Assembly: GCF_000317695.1 (NCBI RefSeq)
Contig: NC_019771.1
Span: 4,330,001 to 4,394,000, forward strand
Origin: Anabaena cylindrica PCC 7122
Lineage (GTDB): Bacteria; Cyanobacteriota; Cyanobacteriia; Cyanobacteriales; Nostocaceae
DNA length: 64,000 nucleotides
Direction of reading: 5' to 3'
The translations under genes and the position numbers were made by a program. The notes beneath the pieces are model-generated. The model saw only the letters and a list, made by a program, of their open reading frames with translations. It was not told where the DNA came from and did no database searches. How positions within the stretch are numbered: position 1 is the first letter of the stretch; the number at the start of each line of letters is the position of its first letter. Positions 42,794 to 51,712 of this stretch are shown piece by piece.

Positions 42794-43999
42794 GTGAAAG
42801 CTATGTCCCATCGGGGAAATAATGCGGTAGAAGCAGGACATATATATACAGCAACGGGCAGAATTAGTGCTGAGATGTTGCGTTCGGAAATCTATCGAGC
42901 TTGGGAAAGATCCCATTTGCAGGGGGCTAATAACCATGCTCTTCAAGCAGAGAAACTATCCAGTTTAGAGACTGAACGTTTAGTAGAACAACATAGTGAT
43001 CTAATTAATGTAGCTACTCCCTACTTCCGAACCCTATCACAGGCTGCTGGTAGAGATCATCATGCGGTGATGTTAAGCGATCGCCGAGGTATTCTACTAA
43101 ATGTAGCAGGTGACAAGGAAACTATACAAGGTTCTGAATCATTTCCTCGTCAGGGTTCCCTGCTGTCCGAAGCAGTAGCTGGTGCTAATGGTATCGGTAC
43201 TCCCTTAGCTGAAGAAAATTATGTAGAAATCGTGGCCGCAGAGCATTTTATTCAGGGATTTCATCCTTTTACTTGTCAAGGAATTCCGCTGCGCGACGAA
43301 AACCGAGAAATTCTTGGTGTATTAAGTATCTCCGTCCGTCGTCCTGATGCAGGACAAAGGTTGAAAGAGATATTAATATGTGCATCTCACGGTATTGAAG
43401 CAGAATTATTGATAGGAAATTTAGAAAAACAGATTCGTCGTGTGTTGACATCGAATCCTGATGATTATCAGCCATTAGAAGAATTGCGTCAAGATATCAT
43501 CCAAGGGCATCAAGCAGCACGATTAAAACTGGAAATTGGCTCTCGGATGGTAGCTGTTAACTGCTTAGATTATGCAATAAAATTACTACAACAGGCAGAA
43601 AAATCCATCCAAATATTTCGTCATCGTGCTGCAATTTGGCGTAATCTAGCATCATTAGAAATCGGAGCAATTCAACATTTATCACTTACTGATATTTTGC
43701 AAGATTTGGTAGACATTTTAGCAACTGAGGCTGCTATCCGCAAGGTGGAAATTTTTACTGACTGGACAGAGCAAATTATAGTAACGGCAGATGTAATCAT
43801 GCTCTCACGAAAATTACTGCGCTGTTTTTTAAACTCTTTTGAGAGAGCAGGTAAAAGTGGCGCAGTAAAAGTTATAGTTGAGAAAATGCCATATTTTGAA
43901 CTTGTACAAGTAAGTTTCACATCTATTCCAGGATTTAATACTTCTAAATCAGAACCAATAACTGAGATTTTATCTCTACCCATAAGCAAGGGAAATTAA
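42794..43999 (+). CDS. AcoR-type GAF protein with degenerate kinase-like tail
   Basis: A 401-aa protein (GTG start; ATG at 42803 is an alternative). Residues ~25-200 match the N-terminal sensor of sigma-54 activators of the AcoR/DhaR group (RAWERSHLQG, GANGIGTPLAEENYVEIVAAEHF, VLSISVRRPDAG). The AAA+ and DNA-binding domains of those proteins are absent. The C-terminus has a histidine-kinase-like dimer region and a weak N-box (LLRCFLNSFERAG) but no G-box or clear phospho-His motif, so it may be a pseudokinase. The stop overlaps the next gene's ATG (TAATG), coupling it to a response regulator. Confidence 0.75.
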   Translation: MKAMSHRGNNAVEAGHIYTATGRISAEMLRSEIYRAWERSHLQGANNHALQAEKLSSLETERLVEQHSDLINVATPYFRTLSQAAGRDHHAVMLSDRRGILLNVAGDKETIQGSESFPRQGSLLSEAVAGANGIGTPLAEENYVEIVAAEHFIQGFHPFTCQGIPLRDENREILGVLSISVRRPDAGQRLKEILICASHGIEAELLIGNLEKQIRRVLTSNPDDYQPLEELRQDIIQGHQAARLKLEIGSRMVAVNCLDYAIKLLQQAEKSIQIFRHRAAIWRNLASLEIGAIQHLSLTDILQDLVDILATEAAIRKVEIFTDWTEQIIVTADVIMLSRKLLRCFLNSFERAGKSGAVKVIVEKMPYFELVQVSFTSIPGFNTSKSEPITEILSLPISKGN

Positions 44000-44388
44000 T
44001 GAATACTGAAAATTTAGAAAAGCGCAAAGTGCTGATTGCAGATGATGACGAAGATTGTCGAGAAATGCTTTCTTTTTTACTGGATGGAGAAGGCTGGGAT
44101 GTCATAGAAGCAAAGGATGGTCAAGAAGCTTTAGAAAAAGTAGTTCAGTGTCAACCAAATTTATTAATCTTAGATAATAGAATGCCAGAACTCACAGGAA
44201 TTGAGGTTTACCAACACCTTCAGATTCAGGGCATTAATTTAGCTATTGTATTCGCTACTGCTTATGGTTATCCAGAGGAATTAGTTTCAACTTTGGGTGT
44301 TTCCTATTGGGTAACTAAACCATATGATATTCCCACGTTACTGGATACTATAGAGTCAGCTTACGAAAACTCAATTACTTTCATGTAG
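43999..44388 (+). CDS. Stand-alone CheY-like response regulator
   Basis: A 129-aa single receiver domain. The acidic pocket is ADDDED (residues 14-19), the phospho-Asp is D59 (LLILDNRMP) and the conserved Lys lies in VTKPYD near residue 109. There is no output domain. It is translationally coupled to the GAF protein. I infer a two-component pair with an unusual partner. Confidence 0.92.
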   Translation: MNTENLEKRKVLIADDDEDCREMLSFLLDGEGWDVIEAKDGQEALEKVVQCQPNLLILDNRMPELTGIEVYQHLQIQGINLAIVFATAYGYPEELVSTLGVSYWVTKPYDIPTLLDTIESAYENSITFM

Positions 44389-44501
44389 GTACAGCAGATT
44401 GCAGATCAATAAGGCTTCGCCGTGAGCCTCAGCCGATAGCTTGCGTGGCGTAGCCATACGGTACAGAATCAAAATTTAAACCTAGACACCAAGCCAGTTT
44501 T

Positions 44502-44537
<36 letters not shown>

Positions 44538-44629
44538 ATTCTGCTGTATGTGAGGCAATGACACCTAAAACCCTTAAAATAGGTAAAGTGTATTAACTTC
44601 TGTGACAAATTCACAAACATTTATTATTT

Positions 44630-44887
44630 ATGCCTCCTCGTTGGCCTCGCAAACCGGATCGCCAAGATCCAGATTTCCGCAAATTAGATGACCGGATGAA
44701 TTTTGCTTTTCATGTAGCTGTTGCTGCTACTGTCAATTCTGGGTTGTGGTTTTTCCACATCTTGAAAGCCACATCATGGGAGTGGTTAACACCTTTAACA
44801 CTAGGCTGGGTAGGGGTAGTGTTGGTGCATCTAATTTATATTAGTGCGATCGCTAATTACGATCAAACACCACCCAAATCAACCTGA
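44630..44887 (+). CDS. Two-helix membrane hypothetical protein
   Basis: An 85-aa protein starting MPPRWPRKPDRQDPDFRKLD, with a hydrophilic, Arg/Asp-rich N-terminus and two membrane segments (residues ~28-45 and 57-75). It resembles a small conserved cyanobacterial membrane family of unknown role. The length matches that group. Confidence 0.7.
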   Translation: MPPRWPRKPDRQDPDFRKLDDRMNFAFHVAVAATVNSGLWFFHILKATSWEWLTPLTLGWVGVVLVHLIYISAIANYDQTPPKST

Positions 44888-45008
44888 AGAGTTACGGCTC
44901 ATGCTGGGGCAATTGTAACCTGTGGTAGTAGATATAGCCTAGCTAATTGCGCGATAATGGCAAATAAGCCGAGAGTTCGCGCTCTTTTTCCATCACGAGG
45001 TTATATTT

Positions 45009-45317
45009 ATGGCTCCAACCAACACCACAGAACTACTAGAAGCCCTAGCATCAGAAATTGGTGAAAACGTCTACCTAGATATTGCCAAATGGCATCTTTA
45101 TCTATCTAATGCCAAAATGCATACAATTCTTGCCGAACAGTTGTATCCCTTAATCACTTCCAAAACCGTCAACGAAGACCGAGTTCTGCAATTATTAGCA
45201 TCCATACCCGTAAAAATTGGCGGTGGTAGAAAAGAAATACCATTAATTGATTTATTACCGCTGCAATGTCAAGTTACCCTAGTAGATATTCTCGAAAAAT
45301 ACCAAAGAGAAATCTAA
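45009..45317 (+). CDS. DUF3181 family protein
   Basis: A 102-aa cyanobacterial protein (TELLEALASEIGENVYLDIA start, YPLITSKTVNEDRVLQLLA). It fits DUF3181, which is restricted to photosynthetic lineages. The function is unknown. It is soluble, with no signal. Confidence 0.8.
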   Translation: MAPTNTTELLEALASEIGENVYLDIAKWHLYLSNAKMHTILAEQLYPLITSKTVNEDRVLQLLASIPVKIGGGRKEIPLIDLLPLQCQVTLVDILEKYQREI

Positions 45318-45415
45318 ACTCTCTCTTCACCTCTTCCTCTATATACCTCTGCGTTAACCTCCGCGTACCTCTGCGTTTAAAATTCACACATAATAATTAA
45401 TGGAGAGCTTTGTAT

Positions 45416-45634
45416 ATGTTTTTACAACTCAAAAATAGCAGCGATTTAGTGAAAATAATGGATTTCCAAGAATTGATAGATCCCAACATTGACATTATTC
45501 ACGGCAAAGATCAAAAAGGTGAAGAAGAACAAGAAACCGACATCTATCAAAAAGAAAACTTAGTTTTTCCATCAGGTGAAGACTTACCACGTTGTTGGTT
45601 AGATGCTAATTATAGATTAGCTAATGCTGCATAA
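45416..45634 (+). CDS. Small conserved cyanobacterial protein
   Basis: A 72-aa protein starting MFLQLKNSSDLVKIMDF. GGAG lies upstream of the ATG at 45416; a TTG at 45410 is in frame but less likely. It ends ENLVFPSGEDLPRCWLDANY, a C-terminal pattern I recognise in a small cyanobacterial family sometimes labelled acetyltransferase without evidence. The function is unknown. Confidence 0.65.
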   Translation: MFLQLKNSSDLVKIMDFQELIDPNIDIIHGKDQKGEEEQETDIYQKENLVFPSGEDLPRCWLDANYRLANAA

Positions 45635-45664
45635 TTGAATTAACTATAATTTTAAATATTGTAG

Positions 45665-45685
45665 GGGTTTAGCACTGCTAAACCC
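45665..45685. repeat. Small palindrome GGGTTTAGCA-c-TGCTAAACCC
   Basis: A perfect 10-bp inverted repeat around one base, 30 bp past the preceding gene. A related form occurs split around 46156 and 46332. It may act as a transcript end. Confidence 0.6.
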
Positions 45686-45842
45686 TTACGAGTTCCTCTC
45701 GTTCCCATACTCTGTATAGGAATGGATTCTAGAAGGCCCTGCCTTCCATGAAAGTCGAGGCAGAGCCTCTGTCATAGAATTCCCAGTCAGAGACCAGGAA
45801 CGAGATAATTTAATCTTGTTTCAGATTTAAAAGGCAATATTC

Positions 45843-46091
45843 ATGGCTTCTAAAGACACTAATCTCAAACAAAATTATCGTGCCAAACTAGTCTACCGAT
45901 TCTTTAGCGGTGTTGCTATTGGCACTTTTTTAATAATTATCCCTATATCCTATGCTTCTTCCACAGATTTGAATCTAGTTCAAATAATTATTGCATTATT
46001 GGTGATAATATCATCTGGATTACTATCAAGCATTTGGGGTGAAAAATTTCTTAATGTAGTGACGCAGTTATTAAACTCTTGTGGTTTTTAG
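45843..46091 (+). CDS. Small membrane hypothetical protein
   Basis: An 82-aa protein with two hydrophobic helices (residues ~22-40 and 48-65). It has a basic N-terminus and no recognisable motif. I do not know the function. Confidence 0.55.
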   Translation: MASKDTNLKQNYRAKLVYRFFSGVAIGTFLIIIPISYASSTDLNLVQIIIALLVIISSGLLSSIWGEKFLNVVTQLLNSCGF

Positions 46092-46199
46092 GTCTGAAAT
46101 TTAATCCAATTCCAAAGTGACAACAGAAAGAAATGCTCACAATAAATTTAAAGCAAGGGTTTAGCAATGCTATAGCGGTATGCATTTGAATGAAATACA

Positions 46200-46317
46200 T
46201 CATATCCCCTTCATGGCTTGCGGTGAACCAGCGCTGTAGGCGGGTTTCCCACCGTAGGCGACTGGTGAATCCGAAGGAGGAGGGGGTTGGGGGTTGGGTT
46301 CTTGTATCTCACTCAAC
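46200..46317. repeat. Dispersed ~110-bp palindromic element B, copy 2
   Basis: Inverted copy of the element at 28710-28827, sharing GCTTGCGGTGAACCAGCG and ACTGGTGAATCCGAAGGAGG. It lies between convergent genes. Confidence 0.85.
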
Positions 46318-46346
46318 CGAGAACCGCTATAAACCCTTACTTTAAT

Positions 46347-46811
46347 TTAATTCACAGCAGCTTTTTCTGCTACTTTTACATCTTCAGAACCTTTAGAAAA
46401 TGCCTTAGTAATCCAATAGGTAAAAATATGAGAAAGCACACCTAAAGGGCCTGCAAATAAACATAAAGCCAAAGAGTGAATTGTCCAAATATTTGTTTTT
46501 TGTCCTTCCCAATAAATCCATCTTCCTACAAATAAATCCATGACCAAAAAGTGAATCCACCCCGTAGCAGCGGCCGTTTCATCACCGAAAAACTTAGCTA
46601 TATCTGCTAATTGAGGATTGGATAAAGCAGCGGCATTTTCTGGAGTAATACTGGTGACAAATAAATACAAATATGCACCAGCTAATACCACAAAAGGTAA
46701 ATAAGATTCCATTACCTTGCGGGTGATATTCCAGTTAGGTAACAGAATCATCAAAGCCCAAAAAGGCAAAACAAACAAATTGGCAACATTAAACAAATCT
46801 GTGATGTTCAT
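46347..46811 (-). CDS. ABA4-like (DUF4281) membrane protein
   Basis: A 154-aa protein with four membrane segments. The motifs NLFVLPFWALMILLPNW, GWIHFLVMDLFVGRW and LCLFAGPLGVLSHI match the ABA4-like family. In plants ABA4 is needed for neoxanthin synthesis; the cyanobacterial role is not settled and may concern carotenoids. It lies one base downstream of the CobW-like gene on the same strand, so the two are likely co-transcribed. Confidence 0.9.
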   Translation of the reverse strand: MNITDLFNVANLFVLPFWALMILLPNWNITRKVMESYLPFVVLAGAYLYLFVTSITPENAAALSNPQLADIAKFFGDETAAATGWIHFLVMDLFVGRWIYWEGQKTNIWTIHSLALCLFAGPLGVLSHIFTYWITKAFSKGSEDVKVAEKAAVN

Positions 46812-46812
46812 A

Positions 46813-47874
46813 TTACAAAGCTACTAATTGAGATTCTATTTCTGAAGATTGTAAATTACGACCAATAAAAACTAAACTGGTTTGTTTTGCTTCTTCTAGT
46901 TTCCAAGGACGATCATAAAATTTATCAAATCTATTTCCTACACCTTGCATAACTAACCGCATGGGTTTATTATCAACTGCGACGAAACCTTTAATGCGGT
47001 AAATTTCTTGTTCTTGCACCAGTTTTTCTAATCTTGCTTGTAGCTTTTCTGGGTCAAATGTTCGGTCTAAAATAACGTGAGTTGAGTTAATTTCTTCATC
47101 ATGATCATGGTCTTCTTCGGTATCATGATGACTAGGACGGGAATCTAAATTATCTTCAACTGCGGCTTCAAATCCTAATAATATAGATGGGTCTAATTTA
47201 CCATAATCGCTTTCGACAATTTTCACAACTCTAGGTAATTCTTTTTTAACTAATTCTAGGACTTGTGCTTGAGTTTCATTATCAACTAAATCAGTTTTAT
47301 TCAAAATCACTAAATCAGCACAAGCAAGTTGATCTTCAAACAATTCTTGTAATGGTGTTTCATGTTCTAGACTATCATCTTCTTGGCGTTGTGCAGCTAT
47401 GGCTTCTAAATCACTGGCAAATGTTCCCGCAGCAACCGCAGCACAATCTACAACTGTAATTACTGCATCTACTGTAGCAGCATTGCGGATTTCTTGCCAA
47501 CGAAAAGCTTTAACTAATGGTTTTGGTAAAGCTAAACCAGAGGTTTCAATAATAATACAATCAATACTATCTCGGCGTTTAATTAATTCCCGCATTGTCG
47601 GGTAAAATTCTTCTTGAACGGTGCAGCATAAACAGCCGTTTGTAAGTTCAAATATATTGTTATTATTTTGGGTTTCTGGATTTGCTTCTGTTTCATCTTC
47701 GGGGCAAATTTGACAAGATTTCAATAATTCTCCATCTATCCCCAGTTCGCCAAATTCGTTGACTAATACTGCTATGCGTCGTCCTTGGTTATTTTGGAGT
47801 AAGTGACGGATGAGGCTGGTTTTACCGCTTCCTAAGAAGCCTGTGATGACTGTTACGGGGATTTTTGTAGCCAT
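46813..47874 (-). CDS. CobW/COG0523 family GTPase metallochaperone
   Basis: A 353-aa G3E GTPase. Walker A is GFLGSGKTSLI near residue 11, the metal motif NGCLCCTV near residue 80, NKTDLV gives nucleotide specificity and the CobW C-terminal domain follows. A His/Asp/Glu-rich stretch near residue 245 (DHDHDEE) could bind Zn or another metal. Members insert or deliver zinc, cobalt or iron. The gene precedes ABA4-like with almost no gap. No obvious Zur box was seen upstream. Confidence 0.9.
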   Translation of the reverse strand: MATKIPVTVITGFLGSGKTSLIRHLLQNNQGRRIAVLVNEFGELGIDGELLKSCQICPEDETEANPETQNNNNIFELTNGCLCCTVQEEFYPTMRELIKRRDSIDCIIIETSGLALPKPLVKAFRWQEIRNAATVDAVITVVDCAAVAAGTFASDLEAIAAQRQEDDSLEHETPLQELFEDQLACADLVILNKTDLVDNETQAQVLELVKKELPRVVKIVESDYGKLDPSILLGFEAAVEDNLDSRPSHHDTEEDHDHDEEINSTHVILDRTFDPEKLQARLEKLVQEQEIYRIKGFVAVDNKPMRLVMQGVGNRFDKFYDRPWKLEEAKQTSLVFIGRNLQSSEIESQLVAL

Positions 47875-48042
47875 GTTTTGTGTGTTGTTTTATTGATTAA
47901 TTGTACACTATTTGCTAAATAATAATTAATTACTCTATTTTGGTTAGAAGAATATAGAGTAATTAAACCACGAAGGTGCGAAGTACACGAAGGAAGAAAA
48001 GAAGAAGATAGGTAATCTTGTACTTAGAAGGGAGTAATATTT

Positions 48043-48825
48043 TCAATATGTGATAGAAATTAGTTTTTCAAAATCTTGGTAATTAAAACTTCTCTGTTTC
48101 TTATCATATTTACCACAGACATCATAATACACTCTATTGTTTTTGATATTGAAAAAATATCCTACTATACTAGATTCTTCAGATTTAAGTTGAAAAATAA
48201 TTCTATTAGTTGTATATTGTCCATATTTTTTTATAAGATAAATAAAACTTTCAAAATCTCCATTTTGAGATTTTTCAACCGTTAATAAATCATTATCAAT
48301 ATTGTTATTGCTTTTTGAAATTAATGATTGGATGTCTCTAAGATGCTTGAGGTTATTAATTTCAAAGTTCTCATTTTTTTTCGTAAAAGCGACAATTTCA
48401 TGATAATTATATAAAATTCCAATATTACAACAAGCTTTTTTAAGATATCGTTGAATTTGATTATAATGATTATATAAATTTACATCTTCTCGTTTTAACT
48501 CTATAATCATCAAAGGAGGTTGATATGGTTGAAAATTATCATTTTTCGGTTTTTTGTATATTTCTACATCATGATTATTTGCCTCAACTTTGATATTAAT
48601 AAAATCTGGAAATAATCCACTTTCATTGATCATAAAATCAAGAAATAATTGTCTAACTAGCTCTTCTGGTCTTACCTTAATTGGAATTTCTATTCCCCTA
48701 ATTAAACATTTTATATATTCTTCTTGATATTTTTTTGTATATATATTGAGTTTTGTTTCAATTTCTCTGCGTAAATTAGTCATATTTTTTGTAGTAACTA
48801 ATAATGGATCATTTTTTAGGGACAC
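48043..48825 (-). CDS. PD-(D/E)XK protein, HsdR N-terminal-like
   Basis: A 260-aa protein with a GTG start. The nuclease core is visible as an acidic helix (PEELVRQLFL, residues 53-62), D86 (NNHDVEIY) and E109-x-K111 (LMIIELKRED), in the order of HSDR_N-type restriction nucleases. No helicase follows, so it is not an HsdR subunit. It begins 57 nt after a dynamin-like GTPase gene on the same strand, in strongly AT-rich DNA. I infer a two-gene accessory, possibly anti-phage, module. The last ~80 residues are of unknown fold. Confidence 0.75.
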   Translation of the reverse strand: MSLKNDPLLVTTKNMTNLRREIETKLNIYTKKYQEEYIKCLIRGIEIPIKVRPEELVRQLFLDFMINESGLFPDFINIKVEANNHDVEIYKKPKNDNFQPYQPPLMIIELKREDVNLYNHYNQIQRYLKKACCNIGILYNYHEIVAFTKKNENFEINNLKHLRDIQSLISKSNNNIDNDLLTVEKSQNGDFESFIYLIKKYGQYTTNRIIFQLKSEESSIVGYFFNIKNNRVYYDVCGKYDKKQRSFNYQDFEKLISITY

Positions 48826-48881
48826 AATAATAATTATATTATGTCCTAAACTGTGTATTAACTCTACAATTGAGAAGTTTT

Positions 48882-50912
48882 CTATTTCTGTCCAAAAAAT
48901 TCTAGGATTTTAATAACTAATTTCTCCCAATGATATTCAGTTTTGCTCTTTAATACTGCATTCAAGTTTGTCTCTTCTTCTAGTTTTCGCGTAAATAGAA
49001 GACATACATTATCTCCATATTTTTCTCCCCTCTCCCTTATCTTACCTTTCTCTGCAATTAGAGCATTCCAAAAAGGAGAATCTTCACTTTGAGGTGATAG
49101 TTTGCTATTAAGTTCTATTTCCATCTTTTTCCCTACTTCATCTATAAAATCTTTATAATAAAATAAATAAAACTGTTTGACTAATTCAGGGATAAAAGTC
49201 TTTAAAGATTCATTTGCTGATATAAGATCATTCAGAATATTTTCTAATTCCTGTTTTACTTCTTTAGTAAATTTCTTCAGCATTGCATTCTCATCTATTC
49301 CTTCAGCAACAACCTTTGCATCATAATATATGTCTATATCCCTTGGTTCATAATAGCCATAATTTCTATGGATAGCGTGTTTAGTATTCCATGCTTTATA
49401 AGTTGTATGATAATATCCAACATATTCATTAATAAAATCTTCATACACAAAAGCAGGAACTCTTTTACTCAAGTCTCTGATATCTTTTATTTTCTGAATG
49501 GCATTTTCAATTGCGTTGATTTCTGTTTCTGTCAAAGCATCACCATTTTTTATTCTGACAAAACTTTCTTGTATATCTTGAATTTCATCTAATAAAATAC
49601 CTCGTCTACGTTCTATAACACCTGCTATAGATTCGATAAATTCATTTTTATCTTCCTGCACGTCTTCTTCAGTGTAAATATCATTTAGCTTGACTATATC
49701 ATCACGGTAATACCGCAAGGCATCATAAAACAAGATATTTTCTAAGAAAAAATTTAAGTTCAAACGCCTAAATGTTTCTTGAATTTCTTTTTGTCTTATT
49801 TTTATCCCCACATCCCTAATACCATCAGCGTCACATACTTTTTCAGGTTCTTTTTTGCGAGGTAATACCAAAGTTACAAATCTATGATGAAAATCTTTAG
49901 ATTTGGATGTTAGGTGATAAGCTATTAATTTAAGAATACTAGCTTCAGGAGCAGCAGAAAAAGGAGTTACGAAGAGACAGATGGTATCTTCACTATCAAT
50001 ATATTTCTGTAAGTCTTTACGAATTGGGTTCTCATCAAGTCCTTTTGTATCAATTACTGAATTAAACTGAGACAAATTTGATCCAGATAAAACATCATAG
50101 CTCACATAAAGGTATATCTTTCTCGGAATAGCAAATTCCTTTAGCTGTACAGTATTAATAGCAGCAAAGGTATTTTTAAGCCATAATTGCTCATCATTAT
50201 TCTGATTATCGAATTGAATTCGAGTTGTAATTCTAGATTCAACGTTGGCATTATTCAATGCAAATTTTCTAAATCCATCTAATCCTAATTCTTCAAATTT
50301 TACCTTGGCTTGATCAATCAATTCGGTTCTTTTCTTGTCACTATCAGTAACTATTTTAGAAATGATTTTCAATTCTATAATATTTCTAACAGCTCTCTCA
50401 ATTTCCTTAGAAATAGTTATTTTTAGATCTGTTTGGGGATTATCTTTATTAGCAATATAGTCGCAGAATTCAAAGATAAGACTTTCCATCTCATCAACTG
50501 TATAAGGCTCTATTTCTATGTAAGTTTTTTCTGATGCTTTAATAATTACTTCACATATAGTAGTTTTACCTGATCCTGTTGATAGTAACTCTTTAGTTTC
50601 GGTTACATTTCGAGTTTTGTCACCAACATTCTTAGAAACATTAAATTCACTTATTAAGTTAAAAAGATGGCAGATAGCTGTAGTCTTTCCTTGCCCAATA
50701 GTACCGATAAAAACAATTCTATATTTATCTATACCAAGTATTTTTTCTATTTCTTCTAAGCGTTCTAGCTTTGACTTTAGGTTATTGATGCAAATATGCT
50801 TATGGATAGTAATCTCTGAAGCACGTTCGATTCTGCGGATTTCACTGTTTAAATCTTTCTTCAAGGATGTAATTTCTTTTTCCCACTGCGTAATAGGCAT
50901 AATGCTGGCCAT
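48882..50912 (-). CDS. Dynamin-like large GTPase (P-loop), accessory
   Basis: A 676-aa protein. After an N-terminal coiled coil (residues ~11-60) the G1 P-loop is GTIGQGKTT (70-78). A second P-loop-like TGSGKTT lies at 112-118, within the expected switch region. G3 is DTKG (288-291), preceded by a hydrophobic strand (FNSVI). The C-terminal ~350 residues are helical and contain coiled-coil stretches, as in bacterial dynamin-like proteins. There is no signal peptide. It precedes the PD-(D/E)XK gene and lies in AT-rich sequence unlike its neighbours, suggesting transfer. The nucleotide could be GTP or ATP. Confidence 0.7.
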   Translation of the reverse strand: MASIMPITQWEKEITSLKKDLNSEIRRIERASEITIHKHICINNLKSKLERLEEIEKILGIDKYRIVFIGTIGQGKTTAICHLFNLISEFNVSKNVGDKTRNVTETKELLSTGSGKTTICEVIIKASEKTYIEIEPYTVDEMESLIFEFCDYIANKDNPQTDLKITISKEIERAVRNIIELKIISKIVTDSDKKRTELIDQAKVKFEELGLDGFRKFALNNANVESRITTRIQFDNQNNDEQLWLKNTFAAINTVQLKEFAIPRKIYLYVSYDVLSGSNLSQFNSVIDTKGLDENPIRKDLQKYIDSEDTICLFVTPFSAAPEASILKLIAYHLTSKSKDFHHRFVTLVLPRKKEPEKVCDADGIRDVGIKIRQKEIQETFRRLNLNFFLENILFYDALRYYRDDIVKLNDIYTEEDVQEDKNEFIESIAGVIERRRGILLDEIQDIQESFVRIKNGDALTETEINAIENAIQKIKDIRDLSKRVPAFVYEDFINEYVGYYHTTYKAWNTKHAIHRNYGYYEPRDIDIYYDAKVVAEGIDENAMLKKFTKEVKQELENILNDLISANESLKTFIPELVKQFYLFYYKDFIDEVGKKMEIELNSKLSPQSEDSPFWNALIAEKGKIRERGEKYGDNVCLLFTRKLEEETNLNAVLKSKTEYHWEKLVIKILEFFGQK

Positions 50913-51051
50913 GTTTTAATACCAATATTAATTATTCGGATTATACTTAACATGATATTAAAATGCAACTAAATTCATAGAATGCTAATAAACATTGTTA
51001 TAATTTGATACTATATATGACAGTAGTACAACATTAGTAAGTTAGTGAAAA

Positions 51052-51375
51052 TTGATACAGATTGAAAAACCAACCCTAGAATACTATTTAACCCTTCAAT
51101 ATCCCGTCACTCTTTACCCTGACGCAGAACAAGGTGGATATGTAGTAGAAATCAAAGATTTACCTGGATGTTTCACTCAAGGAGAAACTCTAGAAGAGAC
51201 AATGATAAATATCAATGAAGCGAGGGAATTGTGGATTGAAACAGCTTATGAAGTAGGGGATAATATTCCTTTACCGAGTGAAAAAGATATTATAAATTAT
51301 CGAATGGCTGATTTTATTGGGGTAGTAGAAAATGGAATTTTAGCCCAGAATATAGATAAAGAACTATATGAATAA
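51052..51375 (+). CDS. HicB-like antitoxin family protein (solitary)
   Basis: A 107-aa protein with the HicB partial RNase H-like core (TLQYPVTLYPDAEQGGYVV, KDLPGCFTQGETLEET). It lacks a clear C-terminal DNA-binding domain. The start appears to be a TTG at 51052; no in-frame ATG is near. No hicA toxin gene is adjacent, so it is an orphan or has an unrelated role. Confidence 0.75.
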   Translation: MIQIEKPTLEYYLTLQYPVTLYPDAEQGGYVVEIKDLPGCFTQGETLEETMININEARELWIETAYEVGDNIPLPSEKDIINYRMADFIGVVENGILAQNIDKELYE

Positions 51376-51521
51376 TAATCAATTATTTTTAGATTTCAGC
51401 CTAATTTTTGCCTGATTCACCTCTGACTGAAAATTCCTCTAAACTCATACTATCGTCAAATAGAGATATTTCATATTTAGACATTAAATTTATCACATCT
51501 AATCGATAAATTTTTAGTGAT

Positions 51522-51612
51522 AGGACTTACGCACAAGTCACGGAAGAATGAACCACGAAGGAACGAAGGAAACGAAGGAAAGAGGGTTTGAGAGATATTT
51601 TGCGTAAATCCT
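51522..51612. mobile_element. 91-bp MITE-like element, GGACTTACGC ends
   Basis: Left end AGGACTTACGCA and right end TGCGTAAATCCT are near-perfect inverted repeats. The interior is purine-rich (CGAAGGAACGAAGG). The ends match those of the element at 26925-27060. It abuts a broken coding remnant on the right. Confidence 0.75.
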
Positions 51613-51712
51613 GAGTACATTGACTTGCTTTACCACTGCTAATTTCTCCATCTCTAAGCAGTTTCATAATATCAGCTGCCTTAGCTTTATTTTCTGCTTC
51701 TATTATTGAGTG
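51613..51712 (-). pseudogene. Remnant of a UPF0175/HTH-like small protein
   Basis: The minus-strand reading IIEAENKAKAADIMKLL then RDGEISSGKASQ resembles the UPF0175 pattern (LLxxGxISxGKAAE). It is then interrupted exactly at the MITE end and overlaps the 3' end of the 51703-51888 frame. The family call is tentative. Confidence 0.4.
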
